Notes: generated by a model from the sequence alone, not told the origin. Counted from the stretch's first letter, positions 36,628 to 45,715 are shown. The stretch is DNA of 49,355 bases from Spirochaetales bacterium (GCA_016935735.1 JAFGQK010000026.1:1-49355); one strand, 5' to 3'. Made by a program: numbers and translations.

Positions 36628-37131
36628 TTATTTTTTGTTCTTAAAGCTTAGTTCTTTAAAATGTTTTTCGCATTCTTTGGCAAATAATTCAAAATGCTTT
36701 CTTTGATAGCCACCATCCTTAAGTTCCGGGTTTTCTCCGGATTTTATTCTGTAATCTTTTATATAATTCTTCAATTTATTAAAGCAATTAATAAAAACTT
36801 TACCATAACCCTCAATAATGTAGTCTTTATCTATTAAGTCTTTTGTTAAGTAAGCCACTCGCTGCAATTCTGTTCCGACCAAATCAGCTAACTCATTATT
36901 CTTTTTATTCCATTTTCTAAAATCATCATTAAGATTATATAGTTCATGCCATTTGGGTCGAAGATTTTGCATTATATCATATATTTTAAGAAGAACCTGG
37001 GCTGAACGAGCCTTTGATGATTCATTTAGAGTAACTTTTAGTACTCTCCATTGGACAATAGCAAATATCATTAATCCCCCTGTCGCAATTGCTGTAACAA
37101 TAGATGATATAGCTATTATTATAGTATCCAT
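36628..37131 (-). CDS. Small membrane-anchored protein with cytoplasmic helical domain
   Basis: The 167-residue protein has one N-terminal membrane helix (IIIAISSIVTAIATGGLMIF), then a charged helical domain beginning IVQWRVLKVTLNES and continuing through LKIYDIMQNLR. This layout matches small DUF4760-like proteins, often found singly in accessory regions and of unknown function. The ATG has AAAGGATGG upstream. It is separated from the large operon by repeat copy C and hairpins, so it is probably not part of it. Confidence 0.75.
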   Translation of the reverse strand: MDTIIIAISSIVTAIATGGLMIFAIVQWRVLKVTLNESSKARSAQVLLKIYDIMQNLRPKWHELYNLNDDFRKWNKKNNELADLVGTELQRVAYLTKDLIDKDYIIEGYGKVFINCFNKLKNYIKDYRIKSGENPELKDGGYQRKHFELFAKECEKHFKELSFKNKK

Positions 37132-37240
37132 TTCAAAACCATCCTTTAATTTTCACATAAAAAAACCATATTACACTTTTTCCCGGACGAATTTTTACTG
37201 TTAAAATAGAGTAAAATCTGAATGAGTTATTATGCCATTT

Positions 37241-37305
37241 GATTTAAAATCTTGTTACATAACAGAATTCTAAACGAAATAACCGGGTTATGGGTAAAGC
37301 CAATA
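37241..37305. repeat. Degenerate dispersed repeat, copy F
   Basis: TTTGATTTAAAATCTTGTTA resembles 7341-7361, and GGGTTATGGGTAAAGCCAAT is a worn form of the GGGTTGTGGGCGTAGCCAAC end of copies A and B. The ATAACAGAATTCT stretch between recurs at 47126. It lies just past the slipin stop codon. Confidence 0.55.
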
Positions 37306-37320
37306 TTAAAAATAAGCAGA

Positions 37321-38073
37321 CTACTTCTTGCCAATTCCTTCCAGAGACCTGAGTATTTCAACAGGAAGGCAGAATACCACCGTGTTACTCTGGTCCGAAG
37401 ACATATCATTGATACTCTGGAGTGTCCGGAGGTGAAGCGCACCCGGGGCTTCTGCAAGCATTTTAGCTGCTTTTGCCATATTTGTCGCGGCTATTAATTC
37501 TCCTTCAGCTTTAATGATAACTGCCCGCTTTTCCCTTTCCGCTTCTGCCTCTTTTCCTATAGTGCGTTTTAACTGTTCAGGGAGTTCCACATGCTTGAGC
37601 TCGACAGACTCTACCTTGATTCCCCAGGGATCTGTAGCTTTATCCACGATTACCCGTATCTTCTGACTCACCGCATCCCGTTTGCTTAGAAGTTCATCCA
37701 GGGTTACTTCGCCAACCACATCCCGCATTGTTGTCTGTGCGAGTTGTGCTACTGCATAATTGAAATTCTGAACTTCGATAATCGCTTTCTGTGAATCCGC
37801 CACCTTGTAAAAAAGGACAGCATTAACCTTGATACTCACATTATCCCGTGTAATTGCATCCTGGTCCGGGACATCAATGGTCTTTATCCTGACATCCACT
37901 TTCTGCCAGGTCTGGAAAGCCGGCAGAACAAGCCGTATCCCGGGGCCCATAATCTTTGTAAACTTTCCAAAGGTGAACTTGACACCCCTTTCATATTCCT
38001 TTACCACTTTGATCCCGGACATAATGATGAAAAAAAGAACAACAGCAGGGATGACAATTGCTACTATAGACAT
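37321..38073 (-). CDS. Slipin / stomatin-like SPFH (band 7) protein
   Basis: The 250-residue protein has a hydrophobic N-terminus (residues 2-20). An SPFH domain follows, with hallmark segments EYERGVKFTFGKF, GPGIRLVLP, DVPDQDAITRDNVS and REKRAVIIKAEGE, the last in the C-terminal coiled helix. Full length for the bacterial slipin family. These proteins oligomerise into membrane microdomain scaffolds. The usual NfeD-like partner gene is not adjacent. The ATG follows AGGAG and a clear sigma-70 promoter, so it is expressed on its own. Confidence 0.95.
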   Translation of the reverse strand: MSIVAIVIPAVVLFFIIMSGIKVVKEYERGVKFTFGKFTKIMGPGIRLVLPAFQTWQKVDVRIKTIDVPDQDAITRDNVSIKVNAVLFYKVADSQKAIIEVQNFNYAVAQLAQTTMRDVVGEVTLDELLSKRDAVSQKIRVIVDKATDPWGIKVESVELKHVELPEQLKRTIGKEAEAEREKRAVIIKAEGELIAATNMAKAAKMLAEAPGALHLRTLQSINDMSSDQSNTVVFCLPVEILRSLEGIGKK

Positions 38074-38109
38074 AATACCTCTCCTTTTTTTTAACTTATG
38101 TTAACTTTA

Positions 38110-38138
38110 ATAGTAGTTAAGAGTTTGAAAAAAAGCAA
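38110..38138 (-). promoter_or_regulatory. Sigma-70 promoter of the slipin gene
   Basis: Minus-strand TTGCTT (38133-38138) and TACTAT (38110-38115) with a 17-bp spacer, about 37 bp before the start codon. Confidence 0.65.
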
Positions 38139-38265
38139 GACCGTTACGTCATATACGGATTTTTATTTCCAAATCCATGTAATCTATGACATCCGGCATT
38201 TTCCTTTTCTTTTTTATGGGCTTGATAAACCTCACCGGAAATTCCTGAAACCTGGATATTTTTGC

Positions 38266-38294
38266 TTGATTTAATAAGAAAACATTTATACAAT
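38266..38294 (+). promoter_or_regulatory. Sigma-70 promoter of the 63-residue protein gene
   Basis: TTGATT (38266-38271) and TACAAT (38289-38294) with a 17-bp spacer, about 42 bp before the ATG. It may also serve the helicase gene 66 nt downstream. Confidence 0.7.
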
Positions 38295-38336
38295 CTATAT
38301 AAGGGTGAAAAACCCGATAATGAGGAGAAAGACTAG

Positions 38337-38528
38337 ATGGGAAAAACTGTTACATCATTCGATGAATTAACCAGTTTTATACAATCCTTTGGAATAGAAG
38401 AGACTGAATCAATACATATTGCAGAAAATTTTATGGATAAGAATAATATCAATTTTGATGCGGATGGAAATTTCGATGCAATAAATGTGGATTTTGCTGC
38501 CGATACAAAAGTGGTTAATAAATGTTAA
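38337..38528 (+). CDS. Small acidic 63-residue protein
   Basis: The ATG at 38337 follows GAGGAG (38322-38327), and the gene has its own near-consensus promoter, so expression is likely. The protein is acidic, with an N-terminal amphipathic helix (FDELTSFIQSFG) and an Asp/Asn-rich second half (DADGNFDAINVDFAADT). It ends in Lys-Cys. No family recognised and no peptide-maturation gene is nearby. The Asp-rich segment superficially resembles a calcium-binding loop but is too short to claim one. Confidence 0.65.
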   Translation: MGKTVTSFDELTSFIQSFGIEETESIHIAENFMDKNNINFDADGNFDAINVDFAADTKVVNKC

Positions 38529-38594
38529 ACCGGATATATATTTTATTTTGTATAGCTCAAATCATTTTACAAATCCTGAAATTCATGAAAATAA

Positions 38595-41054
38595 ATGGTA
38601 CCTCAAAAACTTCCTGTATATAAACAAAGAAAAAAAATACTAAAAAAGATATCGACCCATAAGGTTGTTGTGGTAGAAAGCCCCACCGGGTCGGGAAAGA
38701 CGACCCAGATTCCCCAGATTCTCTACCATGCAGGGTATGCAAAATCCGGGATTATCGGAATTACACAGCCAAGAAGGATTGCTGCTGTTTCGGTTTCACA
38801 GTTTATTGCACGGCAGATGAATGAAACAATTCCGGGTTTAGTCGGCTATAAAATGCGTTTTGAAGATAAAACAGATGAAAAAGTAAAAATAAAAGTAATG
38901 ACCGACGGGATTCTCCTCCAGGAAATCAAGGCAGATTATTATCTGTCCCAGTATAGTATGATTATTGTGGATGAAGCCCATGAACGGAGTCTGAATATAG
39001 ATTTTATCCTGGGACTGTTAAAGCGGATTTTAAAGGAGCGGCCGGATTTCAAGGTGATTATTTCCTCTGCAACTATTAATGCCCAGGTATTTTCAGAATA
39101 CTTTGACGGGTGTCCGATCGTCAATATTGAAAGTATGATGTATCCTGTGGAAGTAACCTATTGCACACCTTCAATGGAAAACAATTTTGATTCCCTCCTG
39201 GAAAAGATAAGCGAAATTGTTACAGATGTTCATGCAGAAAAAAAACAGGGGGATATTCTCATATTTCTTTCCGGGGAAAAGGCGATAAAGACCTGTATAA
39301 GCATGCTTTTATCCCTCCCGTTTGCCGGGGAGTGTGTTTTTCTCCCCCTCTATTCACGGCTTGGTTCCGAAGAGCAGGAAAGTATATTCCTTGAATACCC
39401 GGGAAAAAGAAAAATTATCGTTGCGACAAATATTGCCGAAACCAGTGTCACCATAGACGGAATTACCGTGGTCATAGACAGCGGACTGGCAAAGATGAAC
39501 TTTTATAATCCCCGGACATACACTTCTTCTTTAATAGAAATACCCATATCAAAAGCAGCAAGTAACCAGCGGAAAGGAAGGGCGGGACGTACACAGCCGG
39601 GTGTATACTATCGTCTTTACACCCATGATGATTATGAAAAAAGAAGTTTGTTTACCCTGGAGGAAATTTTCCGTACGGATTTATCCGAGGTAGTACTCAG
39701 AATGGCAGAAATCGGTATAAAAGACTTTGAGAATTTCGATTTTCTCTCTTCCCCTTCCAGGGAAGGAATAATAAGTGCAATCGAGACTCTAACAACACTC
39801 GATGCGCTGGACCAGAATAGAAACCTTACCAGCACAGGGAAGATGATGGTGCTTTTCCCCCTGCTCCCCAGGCATTCCCGTATTATTGTTGAAGCCATGC
39901 GATCATACCCGGATGTTATGGATGAAGTACTCATTGCCGCCTCATTTCTCTCTACCAATTCCCCTTTTCTCCTGCCCCAGGGACTTGAAATTGAAGCAAG
40001 AAAGGCACATCATTCTTTCAGGGACCGGTACGGGGATTTTGTTTCATACCTTAAATTGTTCCGTACGTTTTCTAAAACCCGGAAAAAGGAGGAATTTTGC
40101 CAGAATCACTACCTGGATTTAAAAACGATGTATGAAATAGTGAATATTAAATATCAGCTGGAAGAAATAGTAGCCAGTGCGAATTTCCCGGTTTTATCCG
40201 GTGGTTCGTTAAAAGACTATTTATGTGCAATAGCAAAAGGATTGATTCAGTTTGTTTGTATAAAATCCGGGAGGGGAATATATAGGAGTCTCACTACAGG
40301 AAAAATCATGATCCACCCCGGCTCGGTCATGTTCCGTAAAAATCCGCAATTCATTGTTGCAGGAGAGATCGTAAAAACATCCCGGATGTATGCCCGTTCT
40401 GTTTCTGAATTAAAGCAGGAATGGATAGATGATATTTCTCCGTTATTACAGAATCTTTATAAACTAAAAACCGAAACAAAGGAGAAAAATGAGAGGGATT
40501 ATACAAACAATATAAAAATAGGGAAATACATCTTTTATATCGAGAAAAAAAAGGGAAATAGAAAAACCGTTATACTCCCCTGGGAAAAGCTTAAAAACCT
40601 GAAGGAAACTATGGATCTGAATCTACTCCAGGATTACAAGGGTCTCCGGGGGAAAATAACATTAGGGAATTATGAATTCCTTGACGGGATGGCATTAAAT
40701 ACCATTTTAAAAATAATAACAAAAATCAGAATCCCCGATGCCCTGGTAAAAAACTGGCCAAGAAAACATTTCCTTTTTCACCGGGACGTGAAAGACCTTA
40801 TACAATCCCTCTCATTCCTCCTCGTTCCGTGTAAAAACAAAAAGAAAATCGGTAAACTCGGATTTCTTACCCTTTTTACCAGCAGGAATGGGGAATACTG
40901 GTTTAAACCGGTTAAGAATTTTTATGTATCTGTCTCAGAAAGTCTTTCCAGTCTGGAAATCCTTGCAGATGATGTAGATGAATCACTGGACAAAACATAC
41001 CGGAAAAGCATTAATTATCATTACAGGAAGTTAGCCGGTATATTTGATGAATAA
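38595..41054 (+). CDS. DEAH-box ATP-dependent RNA helicase (HrpA/HrpB-like)
   Basis: The 819-residue protein has a complete set of helicase motifs: Walker A SPTGSGKTTQ (K35), DEAH in IIVDEAHERS (~126-129), motif III SSAT (~156) and motif VI QRKGRAGRTQPG (~326-337). The helicase-associated winged-helix/ratchet region follows (EIGIKDFENFDFLSSPSR). Its ~250-residue C-terminus is not the usual HrpB tail and I cannot assign it. The length is close to HrpB and well short of HrpA. The ribosome site is weak, so the gene may be read with the small ORF upstream. Confidence 0.95.
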   Translation: MVPQKLPVYKQRKKILKKISTHKVVVVESPTGSGKTTQIPQILYHAGYAKSGIIGITQPRRIAAVSVSQFIARQMNETIPGLVGYKMRFEDKTDEKVKIKVMTDGILLQEIKADYYLSQYSMIIVDEAHERSLNIDFILGLLKRILKERPDFKVIISSATINAQVFSEYFDGCPIVNIESMMYPVEVTYCTPSMENNFDSLLEKISEIVTDVHAEKKQGDILIFLSGEKAIKTCISMLLSLPFAGECVFLPLYSRLGSEEQESIFLEYPGKRKIIVATNIAETSVTIDGITVVIDSGLAKMNFYNPRTYTSSLIEIPISKAASNQRKGRAGRTQPGVYYRLYTHDDYEKRSLFTLEEIFRTDLSEVVLRMAEIGIKDFENFDFLSSPSREGIISAIETLTTLDALDQNRNLTSTGKMMVLFPLLPRHSRIIVEAMRSYPDVMDEVLIAASFLSTNSPFLLPQGLEIEARKAHHSFRDRYGDFVSYLKLFRTFSKTRKKEEFCQNHYLDLKTMYEIVNIKYQLEEIVASANFPVLSGGSLKDYLCAIAKGLIQFVCIKSGRGIYRSLTTGKIMIHPGSVMFRKNPQFIVAGEIVKTSRMYARSVSELKQEWIDDISPLLQNLYKLKTETKEKNERDYTNNIKIGKYIFYIEKKKGNRKTVILPWEKLKNLKETMDLNLLQDYKGLRGKITLGNYEFLDGMALNTILKIITKIRIPDALVKNWPRKHFLFHRDVKDLIQSLSFLLVPCKNKKKIGKLGFLTLFTSRNGEYWFKPVKNFYVSVSESLSSLEILADDVDESLDKTYRKSINYHYRKLAGIFDE

Positions 41055-41136
41055 ATAACCATATATTTCCTGGAATTCCCTGGTTGTCAGGACACATTCC
41101 GGTAAGTATAATAAAAGGATTTAAAAAAACAATACG

Positions 41137-41808
41137 ATGAAAACAGATATTCTCTTAGAAATTGATAAAGATAAATTCAGAAGCAGGTTATCCGGATACA
41201 CGCGCCAGGCATACAGCCGGCTGCCTCACATGGAGGCACCGGCTATCCTTGATATCGGGTGCGGGTCAGGTATCCCGACAATTCAACTGGCGATAATAAG
41301 CAAAGGAAAGATAACTGCCGTGGATATTGACCGGCAGTCACTCAATATACTCCGGGATAAAATAAAGGTATTTCGCCTTTCCGGTCACATAAAACCTGTC
41401 CGGCATTCATTACTTACATTACACTTTAAGAATACCTGTTTTGATATTGTATGGGCAGAAGGATCGATTGCAGTAATTGGATTTGAAAAGGGTATACAGG
41501 AATGGCGCCGGTTTATTAAACCGGGAGGATTCCTGGTTGTCCATGATGAAATAACTAATTACCGGGAAAAAATGACGTGCATTCCGAAATTTAACTATAC
41601 ATTAGTACATCATTTCAAGATATCAGAACATGTATGGCTGAATGAATATTTTAATCCTCTATTGCAGCGTATCAAAGAATTACAGGTTATCTATAAAAAC
41701 GATCCCGGTGCCATGAAAATCCTGGACAAGGAAGCATCAGAAACAGCATTATTCATGAAATCACCCGAAAATCTTGCTTCCCTTTTCTATATAATGCAAA
41801 AGATATGA
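41137..41808 (+). CDS. Class I SAM-dependent methyltransferase
   Basis: In this 223-residue protein, motif I ILDIGCGSGIPTIQLA (~37-52) binds SAM, and VDID in TAVDIDRQSL provides the acidic residue for the ribose. FDIVWAEGSIAVIGF is motif IV and FIKPGGFLVVHDE the following strand. Substrate unknown; the overall fold is of the ubiquinone/tocopherol small-molecule type. It follows the helicase by about 80 nt in the same direction. Confidence 0.92.
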   Translation: MKTDILLEIDKDKFRSRLSGYTRQAYSRLPHMEAPAILDIGCGSGIPTIQLAIISKGKITAVDIDRQSLNILRDKIKVFRLSGHIKPVRHSLLTLHFKNTCFDIVWAEGSIAVIGFEKGIQEWRRFIKPGGFLVVHDEITNYREKMTCIPKFNYTLVHHFKISEHVWLNEYFNPLLQRIKELQVIYKNDPGAMKILDKEASETALFMKSPENLASLFYIMQKI

Positions 41809-41889
41809 TTTAAATTTCATCTTTTCTCTACGGGTAAAGCAGGAAAAAAATTATCCTTTCACGACATAACATAAAAAGACGTTGTATTC

Positions 41890-42342
41890 CTACACAGCGG
41901 AGTTCATACTCTCCTTTGCAAGGAGACTGAACCCCCAGAAGTTCTGGATGCATTCAGCAAGTTCCTTGATATCCGGCTGCTTTACGATATAACAATTTGC
42001 TTTATTCTTATAAGCAAGCATTATATCATCTTCATTCTGTGAAGATGAAAGAATCGCTACAGGGATATTCTTGAGTTTTTTGTCCGATTTGATTTTTGCC
42101 AGCACTTCGTGGCCGGTCATTCTGGGCAGCATAAGATCCAGAAGAATAATGTCCGGCCGCGGTGATTTCTCGTACTTGCCCTCCTGCTTTAGAAAAGCGA
42201 GGGCTTCTGTTCCATCATTGACAACACTCATATTGTTCGGCAAGTTTATCTCCTTCAGAGCCTCTACTGTCAACCTGATGTCCCCCGGGTGATCTTCCAC
42301 AAGCAGTATCTCAACAGCCTTCCCACCTTGCCGAGTGCGCAT
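41890..42342 (-). CDS. Single-domain response regulator (CheY/RcpA-like)
   Basis: The receiver domain begins ILLVEDHPGD (acidic pair) and has the phosphorylation Asp in ILLDLMLPRMTG (~residue 68). A Ser in AILSSSQNE and the conserved Lys in CYIVKQPD complete the switch. There is no output domain. The E-D-x-x-x-D start and the insert after DGTEALAFL match the RcpA type paired with phytochrome-like kinases. The ATG at 42342 is chosen because AAAGGAG lies 5 nt upstream; earlier in-frame codons have no ribosome site. No kinase gene is adjacent. Confidence 0.95.
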   Translation of the reverse strand: MRTRQGGKAVEILLVEDHPGDIRLTVEALKEINLPNNMSVVNDGTEALAFLKQEGKYEKSPRPDIILLDLMLPRMTGHEVLAKIKSDKKLKNIPVAILSSSQNEDDIMLAYKNKANCYIVKQPDIKELAECIQNFWGFSLLAKESMNSAV

Positions 42343-42507
42343 TATCGCTCCTTTCTTCATTCCACATGAAATCACATGCAATCTGCGATATCAGCATCAG
42401 AAAATGAATCAAAACGTTTTATGCATATTGAATAAAATAAAAAAAATACTTTAATATACTATTTTATCATAAATTTGAGTAAAAAGCAAGAAAAAATTTC
42501 GCTTGAA

Positions 42508-42543
42508 GTAACACAGCATTGCCTGCGCCACAACCCAATTGTC
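42508..42543 (-). repeat. Dispersed repeat fragment, copy E
   Basis: GTAACACAGCATTGCC followed by GCGCCACAACCCAATTG is a truncated copy of the element end (minus strand CAATTGGGTTGTGG, as in copy B). Interior and second end are missing. It lies between the response regulator and the lipoprotein promoter. Confidence 0.6.
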
Positions 42544-42554
42544 AATAACATTTC

Positions 42555-42584
42555 TTGACTTTTCACACCGGAAACGATTACAAT
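42555..42584 (+). promoter_or_regulatory. Sigma-70 promoter of the lipoprotein gene
   Basis: TTGACT (42555-42560) and TACAAT (42579-42584) with an 18-bp spacer, about 30 bp before the start codon. Confidence 0.75.
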
Positions 42585-42614
42585 AGTAGCATATGAAAAC
42601 CGGGGAGGAAAGGA

Positions 42615-43076
42615 ATGAACAGGATTAACCGCTTTTCTTTGATTCTTTTAATTTTATTCTGTGTTTATGGATGTATAACTGTTGGAGTTCTTAAGGAAAA
42701 TGCAACCCTGGAAATACAAAACTCAACGCCATACGTAATAAAGCATATCTATGCGAAACCTGTCCAGGGAAATGAATGGGGACCGGATTTGCTTAAAAAT
42801 AAAACTATCCTGCCGTTTGGGAAAACACTCGTGCATTTTCCGGATGGACCATACAAGCTAAAAGCCGAGGTCCTGGTAGACAATAAAATATTCACCGTGA
42901 ATGATGGTCTTGATTTCAGTCCGGGGAAACGATATATCTGGACTATTTCGGAAGGGGCATGGCTGGATTCATTAAGCGGGAGCGGGAATTATGGCTATGT
43001 AAATTCATACGGATACATCGATTCATACGAATACCTGGATACCTATGAGTATATGGATACATACGGGTATCTGTGA
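42615..43076 (+). CDS. Lipoprotein with C-terminal tyrosine-rich hexapeptide repeats
   Basis: A signal peptide ends in the lipobox-like VYGC (Cys19), so the protein should be lipid-anchored. Residues ~25-115 form a beta-rich domain of unknown family (NATLEIQNSTPYVIKHIY at its start). The last ~30 residues repeat the unit Tyr-(Gly/Glu)-Tyr-x-(Asp/Asn)-(Ser/Thr) five times (YGYVNS, YGYIDS, YEYLDT, YEYMDT, then YGYL). The ATG follows GGAGG and a good promoter. Confidence 0.85.
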   Translation: MNRINRFSLILLILFCVYGCITVGVLKENATLEIQNSTPYVIKHIYAKPVQGNEWGPDLLKNKTILPFGKTLVHFPDGPYKLKAEVLVDNKIFTVNDGLDFSPGKRYIWTISEGAWLDSLSGSGNYGYVNSYGYIDSYEYLDTYEYMDTYGYL

Positions 43077-43092
43077 TGTAATGAGAATTCAT

Positions 43093-43836
43093 CTACTCCT
43101 TTTCCCGGATTGTTGAATTAAAATGCGGTGGCACTTCTTTCATCATCGTATAAAACTTAAGGAGTGCTTCATACCGGGCAACAAGCATTTTATTCGTTCT
43201 AAATGTGGAAGGCGAATAATCCACCGGGTTTGCGATAATCGTTATAAGAGAAAGCTTTTCTTCGTCTGAAAGTTCATAAGGCGGGGTATGATAATAATAA
43301 AAAGAGGAATCGTTAATTCCATAGAGGTTTTTACCCCACTCTGCATAGTTCAAATATAATTCCAGGATCCTTTCCTTGGAAAGGATTACCTCCATTTCCA
43401 GGGCAGTGAGTATTTCAAGATATTTACGGATATAGTTTTTCTCCGGGTTTAAAAACAGTGTCCGGGCAAGCTGCTGGGTAAGGGTACTCCCGCCATATGC
43501 AAGATAACCGAGTTTTTTGTTTATCTTCAAGGCAAATCGTATGGATTCAATATCAATACCCTTATGAGTGTAAAAATCAAAATCCTCGATAAAAATCAAA
43601 GAACTTATGATATCCGCCGGGATATCTCTTAAAGGAATAAATCCCGGTCTGCGGCAGGAATACCCGTTTTCTGTTTTTCTGTAACACATGATAGAAGAGA
43701 TACCGGGATTGGTATTATTGTAACGAATAAGGAAAATTCCTGTTACAAGGAAAAAAGAGATGTGCAATATGACAATGATACTTATGGATACTTTTAATCC
43801 GTAAAAAAATATTTTCCTGCTTTTCAATATTTCCAC
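43093..43836 (-). CDS. mtgA: Monofunctional peptidoglycan glycosyltransferase (GT51)
   Basis: In this 247-residue protein, an N-terminal membrane anchor is followed by the GT51 domain. The catalytic Glu is in FIEDFDFYTHKGID, followed by GGSTLTQQLARTLF and RKYLEILTALEMEVILSKE and the second acidic motif ELYLNYAEWG. There is no transpeptidase domain, so it polymerises lipid II without cross-linking. The start is GTG at 43836 behind AAAGGA. It is the last gene of a four-gene minus-strand run. The symbol is by function; orthology to E. coli MtgA is not tested. Confidence 0.9.
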   Translation of the reverse strand: MEILKSRKIFFYGLKVSISIIVILHISFFLVTGIFLIRYNNTNPGISSIMCYRKTENGYSCRRPGFIPLRDIPADIISSLIFIEDFDFYTHKGIDIESIRFALKINKKLGYLAYGGSTLTQQLARTLFLNPEKNYIRKYLEILTALEMEVILSKERILELYLNYAEWGKNLYGINDSSFYYYHTPPYELSDEEKLSLITIIANPVDYSPSTFRTNKMLVARYEALLKFYTMMKEVPPHFNSTIREKE

Positions 43837-43844
43837 AGCATCCT

Positions 43845-44621
43845 TTACAGGAGAAAAGGTATTATCGCCTTTCTTTTATCCGGGTATTCAGGGAACCGCT
43901 TCTTATACCACCGGTGGTGGCTTATTGCCCTTGGAAGGAGGTTCGCGATGGTAAAAAAAGCAAATACAAGCCCGGGGATTGACCAGGTAAGACATGCCCA
44001 GCCGATCCATTCAATCATTTCTCCAAAATAGTTGGGACAACTTATCATTTCATAAAGCCATCCCCTGGGTATTTTATAAGAGCCGTTTCCCTGTTTCTTC
44101 AAATCCCTTAACCGTTTATCCGAGGTACGATTAATATGAAAACCGGAAAAAAAGAGAATGACACCGCAAATAAACCGGGGATCGAACAGCCATTCGACAG
44201 GATAGGGAGAAACCATGTGAAACAGGTAATAACCGTTTACATATCCATTAATGAAGTTAAAAACAAAAGCAATAAAAGCAATAAAAAAAGGAAAATTCCT
44301 TGCATTGTCGGTAATAAAAAACGGGTAAACAAAGGCTCTCTGTATATAATGAATTTCCCAGATTATAATGAATACAATACTCACAGGATGCATGGAACTG
44401 TTTCCTGCAAGAAAAAAGAAAAGAATGACAAAAACAGCAGGAGACTCCATTCCCAGCCATGCTGCCCTGGCAGAAATACTTATCCCCCAACCGGAACGGT
44501 AATGTCTTCCATATGGTGCGCTTACGAAAAAAAGAAGGATAAAAGAACAGAGTCCTCCCCCTATTTCTATAAATACTAATATGGTATAAAGCTGATGTGC
44601 CTGGAAAACATCCGGTCCCAT
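43845..44621 (-). CDS. Multi-pass protein of the steroid 5-alpha-reductase-like family
   Basis: About six membrane helices precede a C-terminal signature of the 3-oxo-5-alpha-steroid 4-dehydrogenase fold: LYEMISCPNYFGEMIEWIGWA, then AISHHRWYKKRFPEYPDKRK. The NADPH-binding residues typical of the family lie here. Bacterial members are isoprenoid/lipid reductases or methyltransferase-like proteins; the substrate is not predictable. The ATG at 44621 is preferred to the upstream TTG at 44639, which would overlap the preceding gene and has no ribosome site. Confidence 0.85.
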   Translation of the reverse strand: MGPDVFQAHQLYTILVFIEIGGGLCSFILLFFVSAPYGRHYRSGWGISISARAAWLGMESPAVFVILFFFLAGNSSMHPVSIVFIIIWEIHYIQRAFVYPFFITDNARNFPFFIAFIAFVFNFINGYVNGYYLFHMVSPYPVEWLFDPRFICGVILFFSGFHINRTSDKRLRDLKKQGNGSYKIPRGWLYEMISCPNYFGEMIEWIGWACLTWSIPGLVFAFFTIANLLPRAISHHRWYKKRFPEYPDKRKAIIPFLL

Positions 44622-44628
44622 TTCTTTC

Positions 44629-45195
44629 TTACCTGCCAAATACTTCCGTGACTACTTTTATAAACTCTTCTGCCAGAAGGAAGCTGTCGAACTCTTTTAA
44701 TCTCTGCTTAAATAATTGTGCAAGATTCTTATAATACCATTTCTGCTTTTCACCAGGCTGGTTGAACCGTTCCCATAATGATTCACCCAGTTTCCTTAAA
44801 TCCCGTTTAATGGAACAGATATTATCCAGCTTGTCTGCACATGAAAGGATAAGAAGGTCATGCGGGGCAGTTTTGAGTTTTTCCAGTGTCTCTTTTTTCC
44901 TGTTCTCCCAGGTTTCTTTCCTGTTTTTCTCTGATGCACCGATGACAAGATCTGCAATGGCATCACCAAACTTTTTCCGTATATCATCTGCTGTTACCGG
45001 TGTGTCTTCGATTGTATCATGCAAAAGTCCTGCAATAACAAGATCATCCGGGTAATTGTGTTCAAGGAGCCTCTGTGCAACATTTACCGGATGAAATATA
45101 TAGGGAATCCGCGTACCTTTCCGGAATTGACCTTTATGGGCTTTTGCTGCATATTCAATCGCTTTAAAAATCATCATATCCTGGTTTCGTTCCAT
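44629..45195 (-). CDS. HD-domain hydrolase related to the (p)ppGpp hydrolase domain of SpoT/MESH1
   Basis: The 188-residue protein carries the RelA/SpoT-type HD motifs: His in YAAKAHKGQFRKGTRIPYI, HPVNVA, the metal-binding pair LLHDTIEDT (~58-66) and the later Asp in LSCADKLDN. It is a stand-alone hydrolase without a synthetase domain. Small alarmone hydrolase activity is the usual expectation; other nucleotide phosphohydrolase activity is possible. The start ATG at 45195 shares its A with the stop of the upstream gene (TGATG), so the two are translationally coupled. Confidence 0.9.
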   Translation of the reverse strand: MERNQDMMIFKAIEYAAKAHKGQFRKGTRIPYIFHPVNVAQRLLEHNYPDDLVIAGLLHDTIEDTPVTADDIRKKFGDAIADLVIGASEKNRKETWENRKKETLEKLKTAPHDLLILSCADKLDNICSIKRDLRKLGESLWERFNQPGEKQKWYYKNLAQLFKQRLKEFDSFLLAEEFIKVVTEVFGR

Positions 45196-45587
45196 CAATT
45201 CCCGGCCTGTTCTTTTTTTATTTTCATAAGTTCATCAAAGGTCGGTACATAGTTCGGATCTTTCATCCGCTCCTTTAAATCTTCGAGTTTATCCTTTTCT
45301 TCCTGTATTTTTTCCTGAATTTCTTCCTGTTTTTCCTCTTTTTTCATTTTTTCAGTGATATCATAAAGGGCATCCTCGATCTTTTTCCCCCCAAAGTATG
45401 GTTTTAAGGCCTGGGCAATCTCTACTGCCAGGGAATCCCGCTGTTCTGTATCCTCAATAGTCCATACAGACCGGAGTGTTAATTCAAAAAGCATATAAAT
45501 AGTTGTCACCTGCTGATTAATATGGGGAAGGCCTTTATTCTTTAGATATTGATTTATTTTGTATTGTATATTTTCCAGTTTACCCAC
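45195..45587 (-). CDS. Small helical protein with C-terminal coiled coil
   Basis: In this 130-residue protein, a helical N-terminal domain (NQQVTTIYMLFELTLRS) is followed by a strongly charged Lys/Glu coiled coil (residues ~85-118). No family recognised. The start is GTG behind GAGGAGG. It is the first gene of the run that continues with the HD hydrolase, so it may interact with it. No promoter is evident. Confidence 0.75.
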   Translation of the reverse strand: MGKLENIQYKINQYLKNKGLPHINQQVTTIYMLFELTLRSVWTIEDTEQRDSLAVEIAQALKPYFGGKKIEDALYDITEKMKKEEKQEEIQEKIQEEKDKLEDLKERMKDPNYVPTFDELMKIKKEQAGN

Positions 45588-45715
45588 CGTATCCTCCTCT
45601 TTACCGCAGTATCAGGTGTTAAATCCCGGGATGATGTATCCGCTTCACTGTATTTATATGCGAAAAACAACAAAATTTCAAGTAATTTCTTATTAAGGAG
45701 AATACCGAATTTTCT

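Noticed and set aside
38337-38528. Small protein as a ribosomally made peptide precursor
   Set aside because: No maturation enzyme, protease or exporter gene is near, and there is no leader/core pattern.
45195-45587. 130-residue protein as an anti-sigma or toxin-antitoxin component
   Set aside because: No toxin-like partner; the coiled-coil appearance alone is not enough.
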